In this document: positions 20,499 through 30,637 of the stretch, in pieces
Position numbering within the stretch: position 1 is the first letter of the stretch
Layout of the letters: the number at the start of each line of letters is the position of its first letter
Assembly: GCA_949152435.1 (NCBI GenBank)
Contig: OX424576.1
Location: forward strand, 57,659,669 to 57,723,668
Source of the DNA: Gastracanthus pulcherrimus
Lineage: Eukaryota > Arthropoda > Insecta > Hymenoptera > Pteromalidae
Length of the DNA: 64,000 nt
Direction of reading: 5' to 3'
Notes under the pieces: model-generated
Told to the model about the DNA's origin: nothing
Database searches by the model: none
The model's input: only the letters and a program-made list of their open reading frames with translations
Translations under genes and position numbers: made by a program

Positions 20499-22676
20499 TT
20501 TGTGTTGTTAATTCTTTCGTAAAGAATGAAAAGCATCATTTATTATTTTAATATTATTCGGACACTTTTCATACTTTTATAAAGAATGATTTCTCTATTT
20601 TATTCTTTTCCTAAAGAATGAATGTATGCATTTATTCTTTCTAACGTCAATTTTCGTTCTTTAGACTTTAGAGTGTAAAGTGTCTGTACTATGAGATAAT
20701 AAGAATCTTTTATCATCGTGAGGACTTAGAGCAATTTTATTCTGTTTTTCAGTATGCACTATGTGCAATTTTGAACGAATGTTGTACTGTTCACGTTTTA
20801 CAATAACAAGATCCTGAAGACATCTTCGATAATCCTCGAAAGTTATTGTTTTCTTCACAACGCTGGATTTTATACCTTTGGTCTTTTTCACTGACTCTCC
20901 CCCATCAACCAAAATGCTATAAATTTTACTCCGTAAACCTATGAATTATGTCATGATCATGCCACAGCATTCATCTTTCATCAATCCTGGAACTTTCTTG
21001 GTAACACGAGGAATGTCAAATTGATTATTTTCATCATAATCAGAAGTATCAAACATATGAATGTCTTCTTTCATTATTTTATACATCTCAATGTCCTCAA
21101 CTTCATACATCAAATTATCAGTATCTGTATAAAGAAGTTTACATTTTCCTCCTACTCGCTGTTTCGTATACGAGTAATGGAAATCACAAACTAATGTCTT
21201 GGACAAATCAAGAATACAAAGACCAACGTATATCGGTTTCTTGATTGTGATACTTGTTCGCTTCAGCTGAATAACAACTAAATTTTCATTAAAGATTACA
21301 CAACTGTGAAAATTTGGTTGAGTTATGCGTGCTTCTGCCCCATATCTACCCGTGAACTTATTTACTAATCGTACAGAGCACGAGACCGCTCTCGCTCAAT
21401 ATACTTTCCATAGACAGCGTTAATTAATAATTTATAGAAGAGTTTTTCAAACTCATTCTTCACTTGCTTTCTCTTCTCAGTATTGAATTCAACATAAGGT
21501 TTGAGCCAGGGCTTCTGCTCGAAACTCAGAATTCTATGCACCTTTTTCAATCGAACTCCATTATCCAATGCCTGTTTAAGTGTTCGATAGTGAATCACAC
21601 ACCTTTTCTTATCGTCAAGTGTAGTGAGAAGTTTCTTCTGCTTTGAGCCAGGTGGTGCACGATGCTCTGCGCAAAAAGCAAAATCTCGATGTTCATCATG
21701 TATTTCCTCAGGATACTCCAAGTCTACATCAGCAATGTAACCTATATCTGAATCTGGTGGTGAATTGAAGAAGCTTGGATTCGCCTCAAAGTCAATCCAT
21801 TTGAATTTTTCAATCGGTAAATGCTGTACCATCGCCCACCCATACAGATTATTTATATCAAAATATAAGAGTGTCTTCGTTTTCTGTTTCTCATCGTATA
21901 CAGGACCTATGTATGGGTTGTTCGCCTTGGTATACCGATTACAACACTGACTTATTCCTCCCCGAATGCCTGCTTCAATAAACATTAGCATGGCACTCTG
22001 TAAGGAGCTCTAATTCTACCTTTGTCATTTTAAGAGCTGCTGAAAATGTCAGCCCTGGGGTTGTGTAAAAGTGAGTAGGACATAAATCGTATGCTTTAAG
22101 AGACGTTTCTCGAAAACTTTCGAAGACGTCAGCCAATAGTAGAACATCAGTTTTCAAGTATAGATCTGAATACTGTCCTAAAGTTCTTATATTGAACTTA
22201 TCCCATACTTGAGCAGCATGTTTGTAGTCTTCTTCAGCAATATGGGAATCAGTTAGTTTATTGTAAAACTCATTCTTTTCTGGTACTTTTGTAAACAATA
22301 ACTTATCTAATCCATCTACATAATCATTTGAGAATATCCCTTTCCGTCTGAGAAGATCTATCTTTTCGTCTGTGAATCCATCTGCTCGAAATTCCTTCAC
22401 TGTTATCGGCACGTTTTCTAGATATGTTGCAAGCTTCTCCAATGATGATGGTAGAAAACGCCAAGAATCTATGAATATAAAACTGATGTCACAGTCATCC
22501 ATGTATTTTGTGAAAGAAATATATTTCTCCTTATTATGAGGTATCACAGTGATTCGTCCTTTCATCAATGTAGAAGTACCGATCTCTTTCAAAATAAAAT
22601 GTGTGTCATAATTGAGGTTATGAAATATAACGGGAATGAATTTTGAATACTCATAATTCAAATTCATCCTCTGAAA

Positions 22677-22759
22677 CTAAAGAGAAAAAAATTATTTTCT
22701 TAGGCTCAATAAATTTATTTTCTTTATTCAAATATATAACTACTAATCTAATAACTTAC
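22677..22759 (-). other. Candidate 83-bp spliceosomal intron in the polymerase gene
   Basis: Reading the minus strand, the exon ends ...CTCACAGGACG, followed by GTAAGTTATT, a 30-base T-rich tract and TTTCTCTTTAG, then TTTCAGAGGA. Removing 22677-22759 joins the two halves of the conserved HCHLTG zinc-binding segment to the Arg-Phe-Arg-Gly that usually follows. An alternative acceptor (TTTCAG) lies six bases further on. After the junction a short deletion is apparent before NLNYEYSKF. Confidence 0.6.
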
Positions 22760-23329
22760 CGTCCTGTGAGATGACAATGGTCTCGCACTGCGTGTTCATC
22801 GCGATTGATTGGCTTTCGACATATATGGCAAATGGTTGACCTCCGGAAAGATAATTCTTCTAGATCTGTAAGTTTCATTGGTTTCGGTTTCTTGTAAAGC
22901 TTATCAATCTTCTCACCAATTGATTTCAATTCTCGAACAAACCATTCTGCAGGTGTCTCTTCATCTCCGATTATTTGTTTGTATGATTTATATACAGATA
23001 ATCTGTCATCAAAGATTCAAAATCAGCATAAATAACAAAAGGAACTTTCTCTCTCTTTTTGTAATCTTCGAATTTGAGAATGTTATTTTCATGAATTTCC
23101 AACCTTTTTTCACTATAAAAAATTTGTAAACACTTTTCACAGTGGTATGATTTTATATTGGTTTTAGACAGTTGAGAGCACAGAAGTCGGGACATGTTTT
23201 TGATCCAAACGTAGTGGTATTTAGGTAAGATCCCGTCATCATCACGATTATTTTCTTCACGCTGCTTATTTTCTTAATGCTCATCTATGTAAATATCTTT
23301 AATAATGAGTAGATTTACGTGGTTTCTCT

Positions 23330-23450
23330 TCTTTTGATTTTCATTTTTTTCCTTCTTTTGATTTTCATTTTTTTCTTTCTTTTGATTTTCATTTTTTTCC
23401 TTCTTTTGATTTTCATTTTTTTCCTTCTTTTGATATTCATGTATTTTCTT
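23330..23450. repeat. 24-bp tandem repeat within the polymerase coding region
   Basis: Five copies of CTTCTTTTGATTTTCATTTTTTTC (minus-strand sense: KKEKNENQ per unit) lie between the N-terminal domain and the finger domain. The repeat keeps frame because 24 is divisible by three. Confidence 0.9.
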
Positions 23451-23798
23451 CTTTTCTGACGAAATGTGACAAGGCGATACTTCTTTAAGTTTTAGAGGAA
23501 ATTCTATATCACCAAAGCTCAGCTTATTCTCATGTAAATGATATTGATTTACTCTATTGGAATTAGTTTCACTAGGATATAATGCTGAAAGAATAGCATA
23601 CTTGAAACACTGATTGTCATTGTTACAAACATTAACACATGGTTTTTTATTTTCTATAAACTTCGGTAGACGAATGTAAGAACTGCCCCTGATTGGAGAA
23701 TATTTTTTCATATTTATACACAAACTTATAATACTCTTGAGAGTCCAGCCAGAATCTTTTTCCTGAAATTCTTCTAGTTATGTAAGAATGGGCTCCTT

Positions 23799-24170
23799 AA
23801 CCCATTAAAAACCAGGCAAAACCTGGCAGAGATATCGAGAAACGAACTGTGCCATCCTTTGCATAACCAAAAAAAAAATACCCGCGTTTTTTCTTTTGTC
23901 GATTACAACTGTTTATAACAAATTATTTAAACAAATAACCCAAAATGTTGTAATTTTGCAAAACTGAATGCGGATATCGATTCTACGGGCAAAAACACGA
24001 CAAAAACCTATGTAACGTTTTTTGTCAGAGTTCAATTTGTTAGTGCAAAATACCTATAAACAATTGTACTCTGGGAAGGGGGCATTGACCATGCCAAATA
24101 CCATGCAAAATATGGCAGAGATATCGAGAAACGAACTGTGCCATCCTTTGCATAACCAAAAAAAAATACT
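23799..24170. mobile_element. Insert of about 370 bp in the polymerase N-terminal region, with direct repeats
   Basis: The segment GGCAGAGATATCGAGAAACG...CATAACCAAAAAAAA occurs twice in the same orientation (about 23826-23879 and 24113-24166) and brackets about 230 bp of unrelated AT-rich DNA. Polymerase-like coding stops at one side (24171) and resumes at the other (about 23798). It looks like an unclassified insertion with about 55-bp direct terminal repeats. The last 50 codons of the frame ending at 24032 belong to it and not to the polymerase. Confidence 0.6.
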
Positions 24171-24715
24171 AGATCTGTTGACATGAATAGCGTGGTACTT
24201 TCACTGGTGAAATATTTAATATCTGTCGTTTCCTCTTCATTCTTCATCATAGAAAATTCCGAGATTAAATCTGAATTTACTTTTACAGCATTGTATTCTT
24301 CTAAGCATGCCTGTGCTTTATGCATAAGAGCTTTTGTGCATCTTTCAAGAAACTCAGAATGTCCACTTGTTTTATATTTACAAACTACACCAGTCTTGAT
24401 TCTATTTTGGAAAGCTGACTGCACATCCCGCCACTCAACTCTAGCTTCTGTTTCCTCAGATTGTAAACTACCTCCTTGTTGAAGACGTTGTTCAAATTCG
24501 ACTTGCACGTACGATAGATGTATCATACACGTTTGACATTTCTGTTTCTCTCCTCTTGTAAGTTTAGATTTTGCAATTTTTTCATTTAATTCTTTTATGG
24601 TGGAATTACACATGTCCAACCAATAATGAATATCGTTATTACCTAAATCATTTATACTTTGTAAAGTATCACGAAGAACCTGAACAAGGCGTTCAAAAAG
24701 ATCGATGGATGCCAT

Positions 24716-25123
24716 ATTTGCTTTTTTCTCAATTTAATAGCACTAGAATATCACTTCACAAATGTGCACGATAGTCAAGACTAAAACTCGTTGACCGCGA
24801 TAGACGAACTGTGCTTGTCAAAGAAACTGCTTCCCTTTTTGTAGACAATGTCAACGTAAGTAGAGGTAGAAAATTCAAACATCTGACCAAGGATAAAATG
24901 AAGAGGAGAGAGATTTTTTAAGGGAGGGATGAATTTTCTTCCATTTGAGCAAACCAAAAAGCGGCTTTTCGTCTCTTCAATCAAGAATATACTTTCTTTT
25001 TTAAACGTCCAATCCTAAAAGAGCATGAGGCGGAGTTTCTTGTTATAAAATCAGGATGAGAGAATTTTCCTATTCATTCTCCGAGTTCACTTCTTACTGA
25101 ACTAACAACTACAAAGCTGTAAG
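24716..25123. promoter_or_regulatory. Divergent promoter region between polymerase and a plus-strand gene
   Basis: This 0.4-kb spacer separates the polymerase ATG (24715, minus) from the ATG at 25124 (plus). A TATA box, TTATAAAA, lies at 25043-25050, about 75 bases before the plus-strand ATG. A 67-codon frame on the minus strand (24781-24984) has no recognisable features. Confidence 0.45.
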
Positions 25124-26079
25124 ATGGCTAGAACACGTGACTACGATTTGATGTTCAGAAATGCCATACTGCAATTTCAAGAATGTTTATATTTGTGACA
25201 TTTAAGGATTCCAAAGAATAGCAGAGGATTCTTTCATTTTCAAACAAGTAAGTTTTCTCAATTTAAAGAAAACTGCTTTGCCGACTGCATACCTTTTTAA
25301 ACCTCCTATGACATTGGAAGAACTGACTGCAGAAGAAAAATGTATGACTCACTGGGTGGAAAAGTATCATCATGGAATTGCATGAGACGCTGGAGATATT
25401 CCTTATCATCGTCTTCAACGAATTTTCCAAATTTGCTCGCAAGGGATTGAGAAATTATACTTTAAGGGAGATACCGAACTACAGTGGCTACTTTTTTCAT
25501 ACATTTCATACTGTTTCATACTTTTTTCATACTTTTTTCATACTTTATCATACTTTTTCATACTTTTTTCATACTTTATCATACTTTTTCATACTTTTTA
25601 ACACTTTTGTCATACTTTTTCATACTTTTTCATACTTTTTCATACTTTTTCATACTTTTTCATACTTTTTCATACTTTTTCATACTTTTTCATACTTTTT
25701 CACACTTTTTCATACTTTTTCAGACTTTTTCAGACTTTTTAATACTCTTTCATACTTTTTCACACTTTTTCATACTTCTTCACACTTTTTCATACTTTTC
25801 CTTTTACTTTTCTATGCTCGTATTTCTTACGTTTCTTTTTTTTACAGATCAATTTCAAACATTGAAGACTTTGGATGTCCATCACTACAAACGATATCGA
25901 TTGATAAGCATTACGTATGTTTTGATCACATGCTCTGCATTAGAAGGAAACCTATATGCGCTGTATATAACGTTATCTCAATACGAGCATGGCTACTGGC
26001 TTATTTGGATGCTAAATTTGGCCAAGATGAAGTAGATATCATTTCATGGAATACATACTCATGTGTATATTGGAAATAA
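25124..26079 (+). pseudogene. Unrecognised Maverick gene, broken and swollen by a minisatellite
   Basis: Reading from ATG at 25124 (MARTRDYDLMFRNAILQ), a TGA interrupts after FQECLYL. Two other frames then carry plausible coding text: RIPKNSRGFFHFQTSKFSQF, then TLEELTAEEKCMTHWVEKYH, then GIEKLYFKGDTELQWL. From 25490 to 25800 the frame is filled by an 11-12-bp tandem repeat. Real-looking coding resumes with SISNIEDFGCPSLQTIS and ends CVYWK with TAA at 26077-26079. An acceptor-like TTTTTTTTACAG at about 25840-25851 allows the repeat to be in an intron, but I see no good donor. I do not know the function. Confidence 0.5.
25490..25805. repeat. 11-12-bp minisatellite, CATACTTTTT units
   Basis: About 27 units of the form TTTTTCATAC(TT), with a few CACAC and CAGAC variants. 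It is read as Phe/Tyr/His/Leu-rich peptides in two frames, which are artefacts. Confidence 0.95.
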
Positions 26080-26660
26080 ATTTTTATTAATATTCTGTAA
26101 AAAAGAGAAGCTTGATGATTGAATAAAAAAAAAATTAAAAGAAAAATCATTGTACTATTATTCTTTCACAAATATGACATTAAAATGAAAATATAATAGA
26201 TAAAAATCTGTAGCAAACATAGGGTACATGTGGGTGTTACTGCGGATATTTTAAATTAATTAGAATAAAGTATCGTTCATCAGAAAGACAATATACAATA
26301 TCAATGTGCAAAACACTATTTTTCTTAGACTATTCTTTTTATCTTTTTAAAGGGTTTTTTATTTAATATATCAGTCGTATTTCATTAAAAAAAAAGAAAA
26401 GAAATAAAGAACATTTGTTGTATTTACACAGCTTTACATTGCTTTGAAATTTTCTTAAATTTACTTTATAAGGGAAACGAAGGGAAATTGAGGAAATGAC
26501 AAGGGGAATAAAAGAAAACAAGTTGAAAAAATATTTTTTTATTATATTAAGAAAAAACTTATTACATTAAAATTAATATATAATAAAATAATTTTTTACA
26601 TATATATATATTATTACATAACAATTAATCAATAAATGTAACATCTTCTAAGATGCAAGG
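26080..26660. other. AT-rich stretch after the unrecognised gene
   Basis: An AATAAA signal lies at about 26122, 45 bases after the stop. Beyond that I see no gene, only poly-A/T-rich sequence. Confidence 0.5.
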
Positions 26661-26664
26661 TTTT

Positions 26665-26750
26665 ACTAATGATGATCGCGGTGGTGGTGGTGGAGGAGGT
26701 TATGGTGGTGGTGGTGCTGTTGCTGCTACTGCTGCTGCTATCTTCGGTTG
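26665..26750. repeat. (GGT)n/(GCT)n trinucleotide repeats
   Basis: Runs of GGTGGTGGTGG, GGAGGAGG and GCTGCTACTGCTGCTGCT lie downstream of the stop of the spliced minus-strand gene, presumably in its 3' untranslated region. Confidence 0.85.
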
Positions 26751-26812
26751 AGCTGTTTTATCCTGCACTCAGTTATGCATTCGCAGCCAATCTCATTTCG
26801 CTTACTTTGAAG

Positions 26813-27595
26813 CTAAGCTTTGTCATCCTTCACTTGTTCTGAAAAAATAAAAATTGAATATAAACGTTTTAAAATATAATATAATATAAATATTAAAATA
26901 TAATGAAATTTTAAAATTTTGTATTTCTTACCAATCTTTGTAGACCTGGAAGGTGACTTCATCTTACGCAAATGGGGTGGCGTGGAAGGCGTTTTCGGCC
27001 TCGGTTGTTTTTCAGCTTCATCTAGAAAAGAAAAGAAAAAATCAAATTACTAGATTATTATTTTGAAAAAATTTATTATTTATTATTTAATTTTAGCATG
27101 AAAAAAATGAATAAAAAATAGTTACCTTCAGCTTTCCTCTTTCGCTCGTTATTGATGTTGCTGCTGCTGTTGCTCGGCGATGTAATTTTTGGTACACGAC
27201 CAACGTCGTATATACTCTTTTCTTTCGCCCTTTTTAAGCTGGCCCTTGAGCTCGAGCTAGAGCTGGAACTAGAACTCGAGCTGGAATTCGAACTGGATCT
27301 CGAGCTCGACGAGCGAGCAACCGGAAAGAAGCCATTGCACTTAATTTGAAAGATTTATTTCTTTTGCGAATTTTTTATGTACTAATGTTGTCAAGTTTTT
27401 TGATTTTCGTCCATAAAAACTTTTTTTTTTCATATGTGGGAAACAATTAATATACTTACATGATTCCACAGCTTGCATTGCCCATGATACGTGTTCCAAC
27501 ATCATGAGCAAAGTGGACCCGTTAGAAACCAGCCATCTTATGCGCTCTTGCACATTTCTTAGACTACTCCGTTTTTCACTGTTTCTTGAAGCCAT
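26813..27595 (-). CDS. Spliced serine-rich basic protein inside the Maverick, four candidate exons
   Basis: Exon 1: 27460-27595 (MASRNSEKRSSLRNVQERIR...; helical, with a hydrophobic patch), donor GTAAGTATA. Exon 2: 27126-27339, a run of more than ten Ser codons, then KRAKEKSIYDVG; donor GTAACTATT. Exon 3: 26932-27021, acceptor TTTTCTTTTCTAG, encoding DEAEKQPRPKTPSTPPHL; donor GTAAGAAAT. Exon 4: 26813-26838, acceptor TTTTTTCAG, EQVKDDKA and TAG. Exons 2-3-4 join in one frame at two phase-1 junctions. Exon 1 to exon 2 is one phase off with the best sites, so a different donor, an indel or decay must be allowed. The function is unknown; the Ser/Lys/Arg composition suggests a nuclear or DNA-packing protein. 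It is not a Maverick hallmark gene. Confidence 0.6.
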
Positions 27596-27599
27596 CTTT

Positions 27600-28440
27600 C
27601 ACTTTTTCTTTCAGTTACTAGTGATCTAAAAGTGCAGATGATCCACAAACTGACGTACCATAGCATACGTCGTAGTATTTATTTTGGAAAACTAAGCTTT
27701 CCCTTTCCACTACAAAATCACTACAATGAAAATCACCTTCCACTACTTTTAGGAAGAATCGTACGATTCGTACCAAAAATTTTCCTTCCTCTAACTTTAA
27801 AAAGACACCTCCTTTACAGAAATTTTGTCCGCGCCTACCATTATGATTCGCTCCTCCACCCTCCTCCCCCTGATAATAACTATGACGCACCCAAACAGCT
27901 AGAAAGCATTTACTGCTGGAAATGCAGTTCCCTTATATGAATACAGCCGGCCGATTTTCCCTTCACAGTAAAAAGTGCCGACGACTTTATCAAACGAACG
28001 CATTTCTTACGCTCATTTGACTTATCAGTTCGTATACACCACATCCCGACCTTCCTTTTACCATGACAGTGACTACGAATTTATCTAAGAGTCGTCTTCC
28101 TTTAAAAGTTAAAAAATATTGGGCAGCATCTGCTCATCCCGATTTTCCATTCAACGGAAAAAGTGTCCACGACTTTATCTAACGAACACATTTCTTGCGC
28201 TCATTCGACTTATCAGTTCATATACACCACACACGGTGGGCAGGAAGAAGCGATAGGTTTGACCAAAATGGCGATAAAATCGGGTTGCGGGGCGATATTC
28301 GGGCATGAATGTACATCTCAAATCCGTTCGAATGGAAATCCGATCTGCTCCTGTTTTCGAGATATCGTCAATTTACGTATTTTAGCTAAATTATTGATAG
28401 AAGCGAATGAGTTCTAGCTTAAGAATGGATGGAACTACCT
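27600..28440. repeat. Upstream region of the spliced gene, with a 100-bp direct duplication
   Basis: CCGATTTTCCCTTCACAGTA... (about 27952-28050) is repeated with about 88% identity at about 28138-28237. Both copies contain AAAGTG(C/T)C(G/C)ACGACTTTATC and GACTTATCAGTTC. The frames at 27618-27940 and 28163-28417 look fortuitous. The duplicated block might be a regulatory module, but nothing proves it. Confidence 0.55.
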
Positions 28441-28506
28441 TATATAATCAACAAGGATATACAAAATATGTAGATATCATGTATATTATATATATTTATG
28501 ATATGT

Positions 28507-28507
<1 letters not shown>

Positions 28508-28587
<80 letters not shown>
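28508..28587. repeat. (TA)n microsatellite
   Basis: A TA run of about 80 bp. With the next TA run it brackets 100 bp containing GCAGGGTGTCCCAAAAGTTC, a sequence like the end of a mobile element. Confidence 0.95.
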
Positions 28588-28600
<13 letters not shown>

Positions 28601-28682
28601 TATATGCATGCAGGGTGTCCCAAAAGTTCGGGAATAGCTGAATATTCCCTCAGATAATTTTCATGGAGGTGCAGATTAGTTT

Positions 28683-28686
<4 letters not shown>

Positions 28687-28762
<76 letters not shown>
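28687..28762. repeat. (TA)n microsatellite
   Basis: A second pure TA run of about 75 bp. Confidence 0.95.
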
Positions 28763-28763
<1 letters not shown>

Positions 28764-29017
28764 CTAAATCCAAACTTTATCTTGTTATAAATTTATATTA
28801 CATAAATTATACATTTTTGCGTTACACTAAATTTCCATATAAAAATGTATAACTTCGATTCTCACCGCTAGGTGGCTGTGTGCTTTCTTCTATGATAATA
28901 GAGATGATTTTGTCATATAAGAAGATCAGATTTTGAATGCTTCTTGGTTGTGTTTTGGATAGTTTTGATATTTTCCGTGTTAGAGATCACATTTGAGTGG
29001 CAGGCTAACGGATAAAT

Positions 29018-30637
29018 ATGGCATCTTCTCTTCCATTAAAGAATTATGAATCCATTCATTCTAAAATGGATCATAAGTGTAATCATGAGGAGAATAGAAT
29101 GAAAATTTGTGCGCCATGTGGTAGAAAAGTAAGTTTCAAAGAAAAAAGATCAGAAGATTTTTTGATAACTAAGTCTCATGAAGGACTGATTCGAAAATAC
29201 ATAAATGAAGATTTTGATCTATCTAATTCGAAGTTTCCATTAAGTATTTGCGTCTCTTGTCGTCTTGCACTTTGTGATCGAGAAAAAAATGTTTCAAAAA
29301 AAAGACCTTTACAGAGTATGCCAAACTATGAAGATGTAATTTTGCCTAAAAAAACTAGAACTTCTGATGAGTGTAATTGTTATGTGTGCATAACAGCTCG
29401 CTCTACGATATCATCATCAAAAGTAAAAAAAGGTAAAGGAAACATACTGAATGTTTCCATTTAAATTTATGAATCGAACAGTCTTGATGGCACAAAAAAG
29501 AATCTGGTCAGAGAAACCGAAGAAAGTATAAAGGATTCAAGGAGTTCATTTGAAATTTGCAAAACTTGCTTTCAGAAAGTAGGTAAAGGTATATATCATG
29601 CATGCGCTACTGCTTCTACATCTGATAGTGCTGCTGGTAAAAATGTAATGAAAATAGTAGAGCAGCTACCTGAACGACAACAAAATCAAATTGCGAGTTC
29701 TATTTTAAAGCGGAAACGGTCCAGCAGTGATAAAAATAATGAAAAAATAACTTTAAATACTTTTGGCTCCAAAGTTAGAGTAACTGTGAATCCAAAACCG
29801 AGTAAGGAAGTTTTTTTTACTGCTGAAAGTTTGGACAATTATCAAGTGAACACTGATTCTACATGCAATCAAATGAAAAAAATGACAAATTTTTTAAGGA
29901 GTGGCGCAGGAAGAAACTCCGTTCCTACAGCCTACGAGAAAAACATATCCCAAAAATTTAAAACGTTAGAGGACATTTACAAGGATAATATTTTTCAGTT
30001 CGACACTCCAAATGATAAAATAGAAAATACGCCTGTCATTTGGGCAGATGCTGAAGAGCTACTCGACTCAGTCATAGACAAGCGAAACCAGATTGGTATT
30101 CCCAAGATAAAAGTAATGGCAGACGGAGGGCAAGGTTTTTTTAAAATTTGTATGTCAATTTTGACAGAAGATTATGCCGCAGATACTGATTGTAATGCAG
30201 CAAGTACTAGTAAGAAAGCTAAATTAACCAGTGTTAATAGACTTATTTTGCTGTGTGTAGTTCCTCTAATAAAAGAAACTTATGAAAATCTTGAACTTCA
30301 TTAACTCAACTTAACAATATACCGTTCAGATTCGTTTCAGATTTTAAAGTTTTACCGCTGGCCACTGGTCAGCAAACTGCATCATCAACTTATCCTTGCC
30401 CTTATTGTTTCGTTACATTACACGAGTTACGTAACTTACAAAAAGAGACAGATACAAGTTCTGAAGAGGTGGATGATGACTCTGTGAAATTGAAAACTTA
30501 TGGAGATTTGAAGAAAGATTATGAAAAATTCGAATCCTTACGCAAGGATAAAAAAAGGGCTAAGGAATGTCATAGCACAGTTAACCATCCTCTCTTTGAA
30601 GAGAACGATGATGTTTATGTGATTCAAAAATGTGTAA
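29018..30637 (+). pseudogene. Uncharacterised cysteine-rich transposon-type protein, broken and 3'-truncated
   Basis: Starts MASSLPLKNYESIHSK at 29018. A first domain holds paired cysteines (KICAPCGRK; ICVSCRLALC; CNCYVC). A TAA at 29462 ends that frame, but coding continues with FEICKTCFQKVGKG, a long basic middle (from 29648), and a conserved-looking MADGGQGFFKICMSIL (about 30115). A frameshift near 30300 leads to a second zinc-like pair TYPCPYCFVTLHEL and ends at ECHSTVNHPLFEEN...VIQKC. It then runs into a mariner fragment. I know similar uncharacterised proteins from aphids and Hydra; the Asp of DGGQGF could be catalytic. It may belong to another transposon that landed in the Maverick, but I find no ends for it. 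Confidence 0.55.

Larger units (their letters stand above)
18632..20675. mobile_element. 2.0-kb TA-flanked non-autonomous transposon inside the polymerase gene
   Basis: The ends are CACTCTAAAGTCTAAA and its complement, with TA on both sides (18630-18631; 20676-20677). The inverted arms are 18632-19080 and 20371-20675. Both carry repeated phrases of the type AAAGAATAAATGATGCTTTT and a (TA)n tract. The 1.3-kb core has no gene; its right half is a degenerate tandem repeat (19600-20290). Transposition class is inferred from the TA duplication. Confidence 0.88.
18261..24715 (-). pseudogene. Maverick protein-primed DNA polymerase B, split by two insertions and frameshifts
   Basis: Read from ATG at 24715. 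The N-terminal region (24170-24715; WRDVQSAFQNRIKTG) is interrupted by an insert (about 23799-24170). It resumes at about 23798 with a TAA, then EEFQEKDSGW and SPIRGSSYIRLPKF, then a four-fold KKEKNENQ repeat. The Cys/His finger SYHCEKCLQIFYSEKRLEIH and exonuclease motif I (YADFES) lie at 22971-23195. Exo II is IFHNLNYDTHFILKE, Exo III YSDLYLKTD, Pol A FDINNLYGWAM, Pol B KLLINAVYGK and Pol C YTDTD. The C terminus is cut at 20676 by a 2.0-kb transposon and continues in frame at 18629 to the stop at 18261. At least three frameshifts add to this. It would replicate the element from a protein primer. Confidence 0.93.

Noticed and set aside
24183..24482. 99-codon plus-strand frame
   Set aside because: Antisense shadow of the polymerase N-terminal region.
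25372..26035. Two long overlapping plus-strand frames rich in Phe, Tyr and His
   Set aside because: Most of their length is translation of the CATACTTTTT minisatellite. Only the last 75 codons of one frame look like real protein, and they are included in the broken gene.
27152..27349. Leu-Glu repeat protein on the plus strand
   Set aside because: It is the antisense of the serine-codon run in exon 2 of the spliced gene, and the minus-strand exons have matching splice sites.
26813..27595. Treating the spliced serine-rich gene as certainly intact
   Set aside because: With the best donor (27459) and acceptor (27340) the exon 1 to exon 2 junction shifts frame, so only exons 2-4 are supported as one frame.
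28407..28773. Tyr-Ile repeat frames on both strands
   Set aside because: Artefacts of (TA)n tracts.
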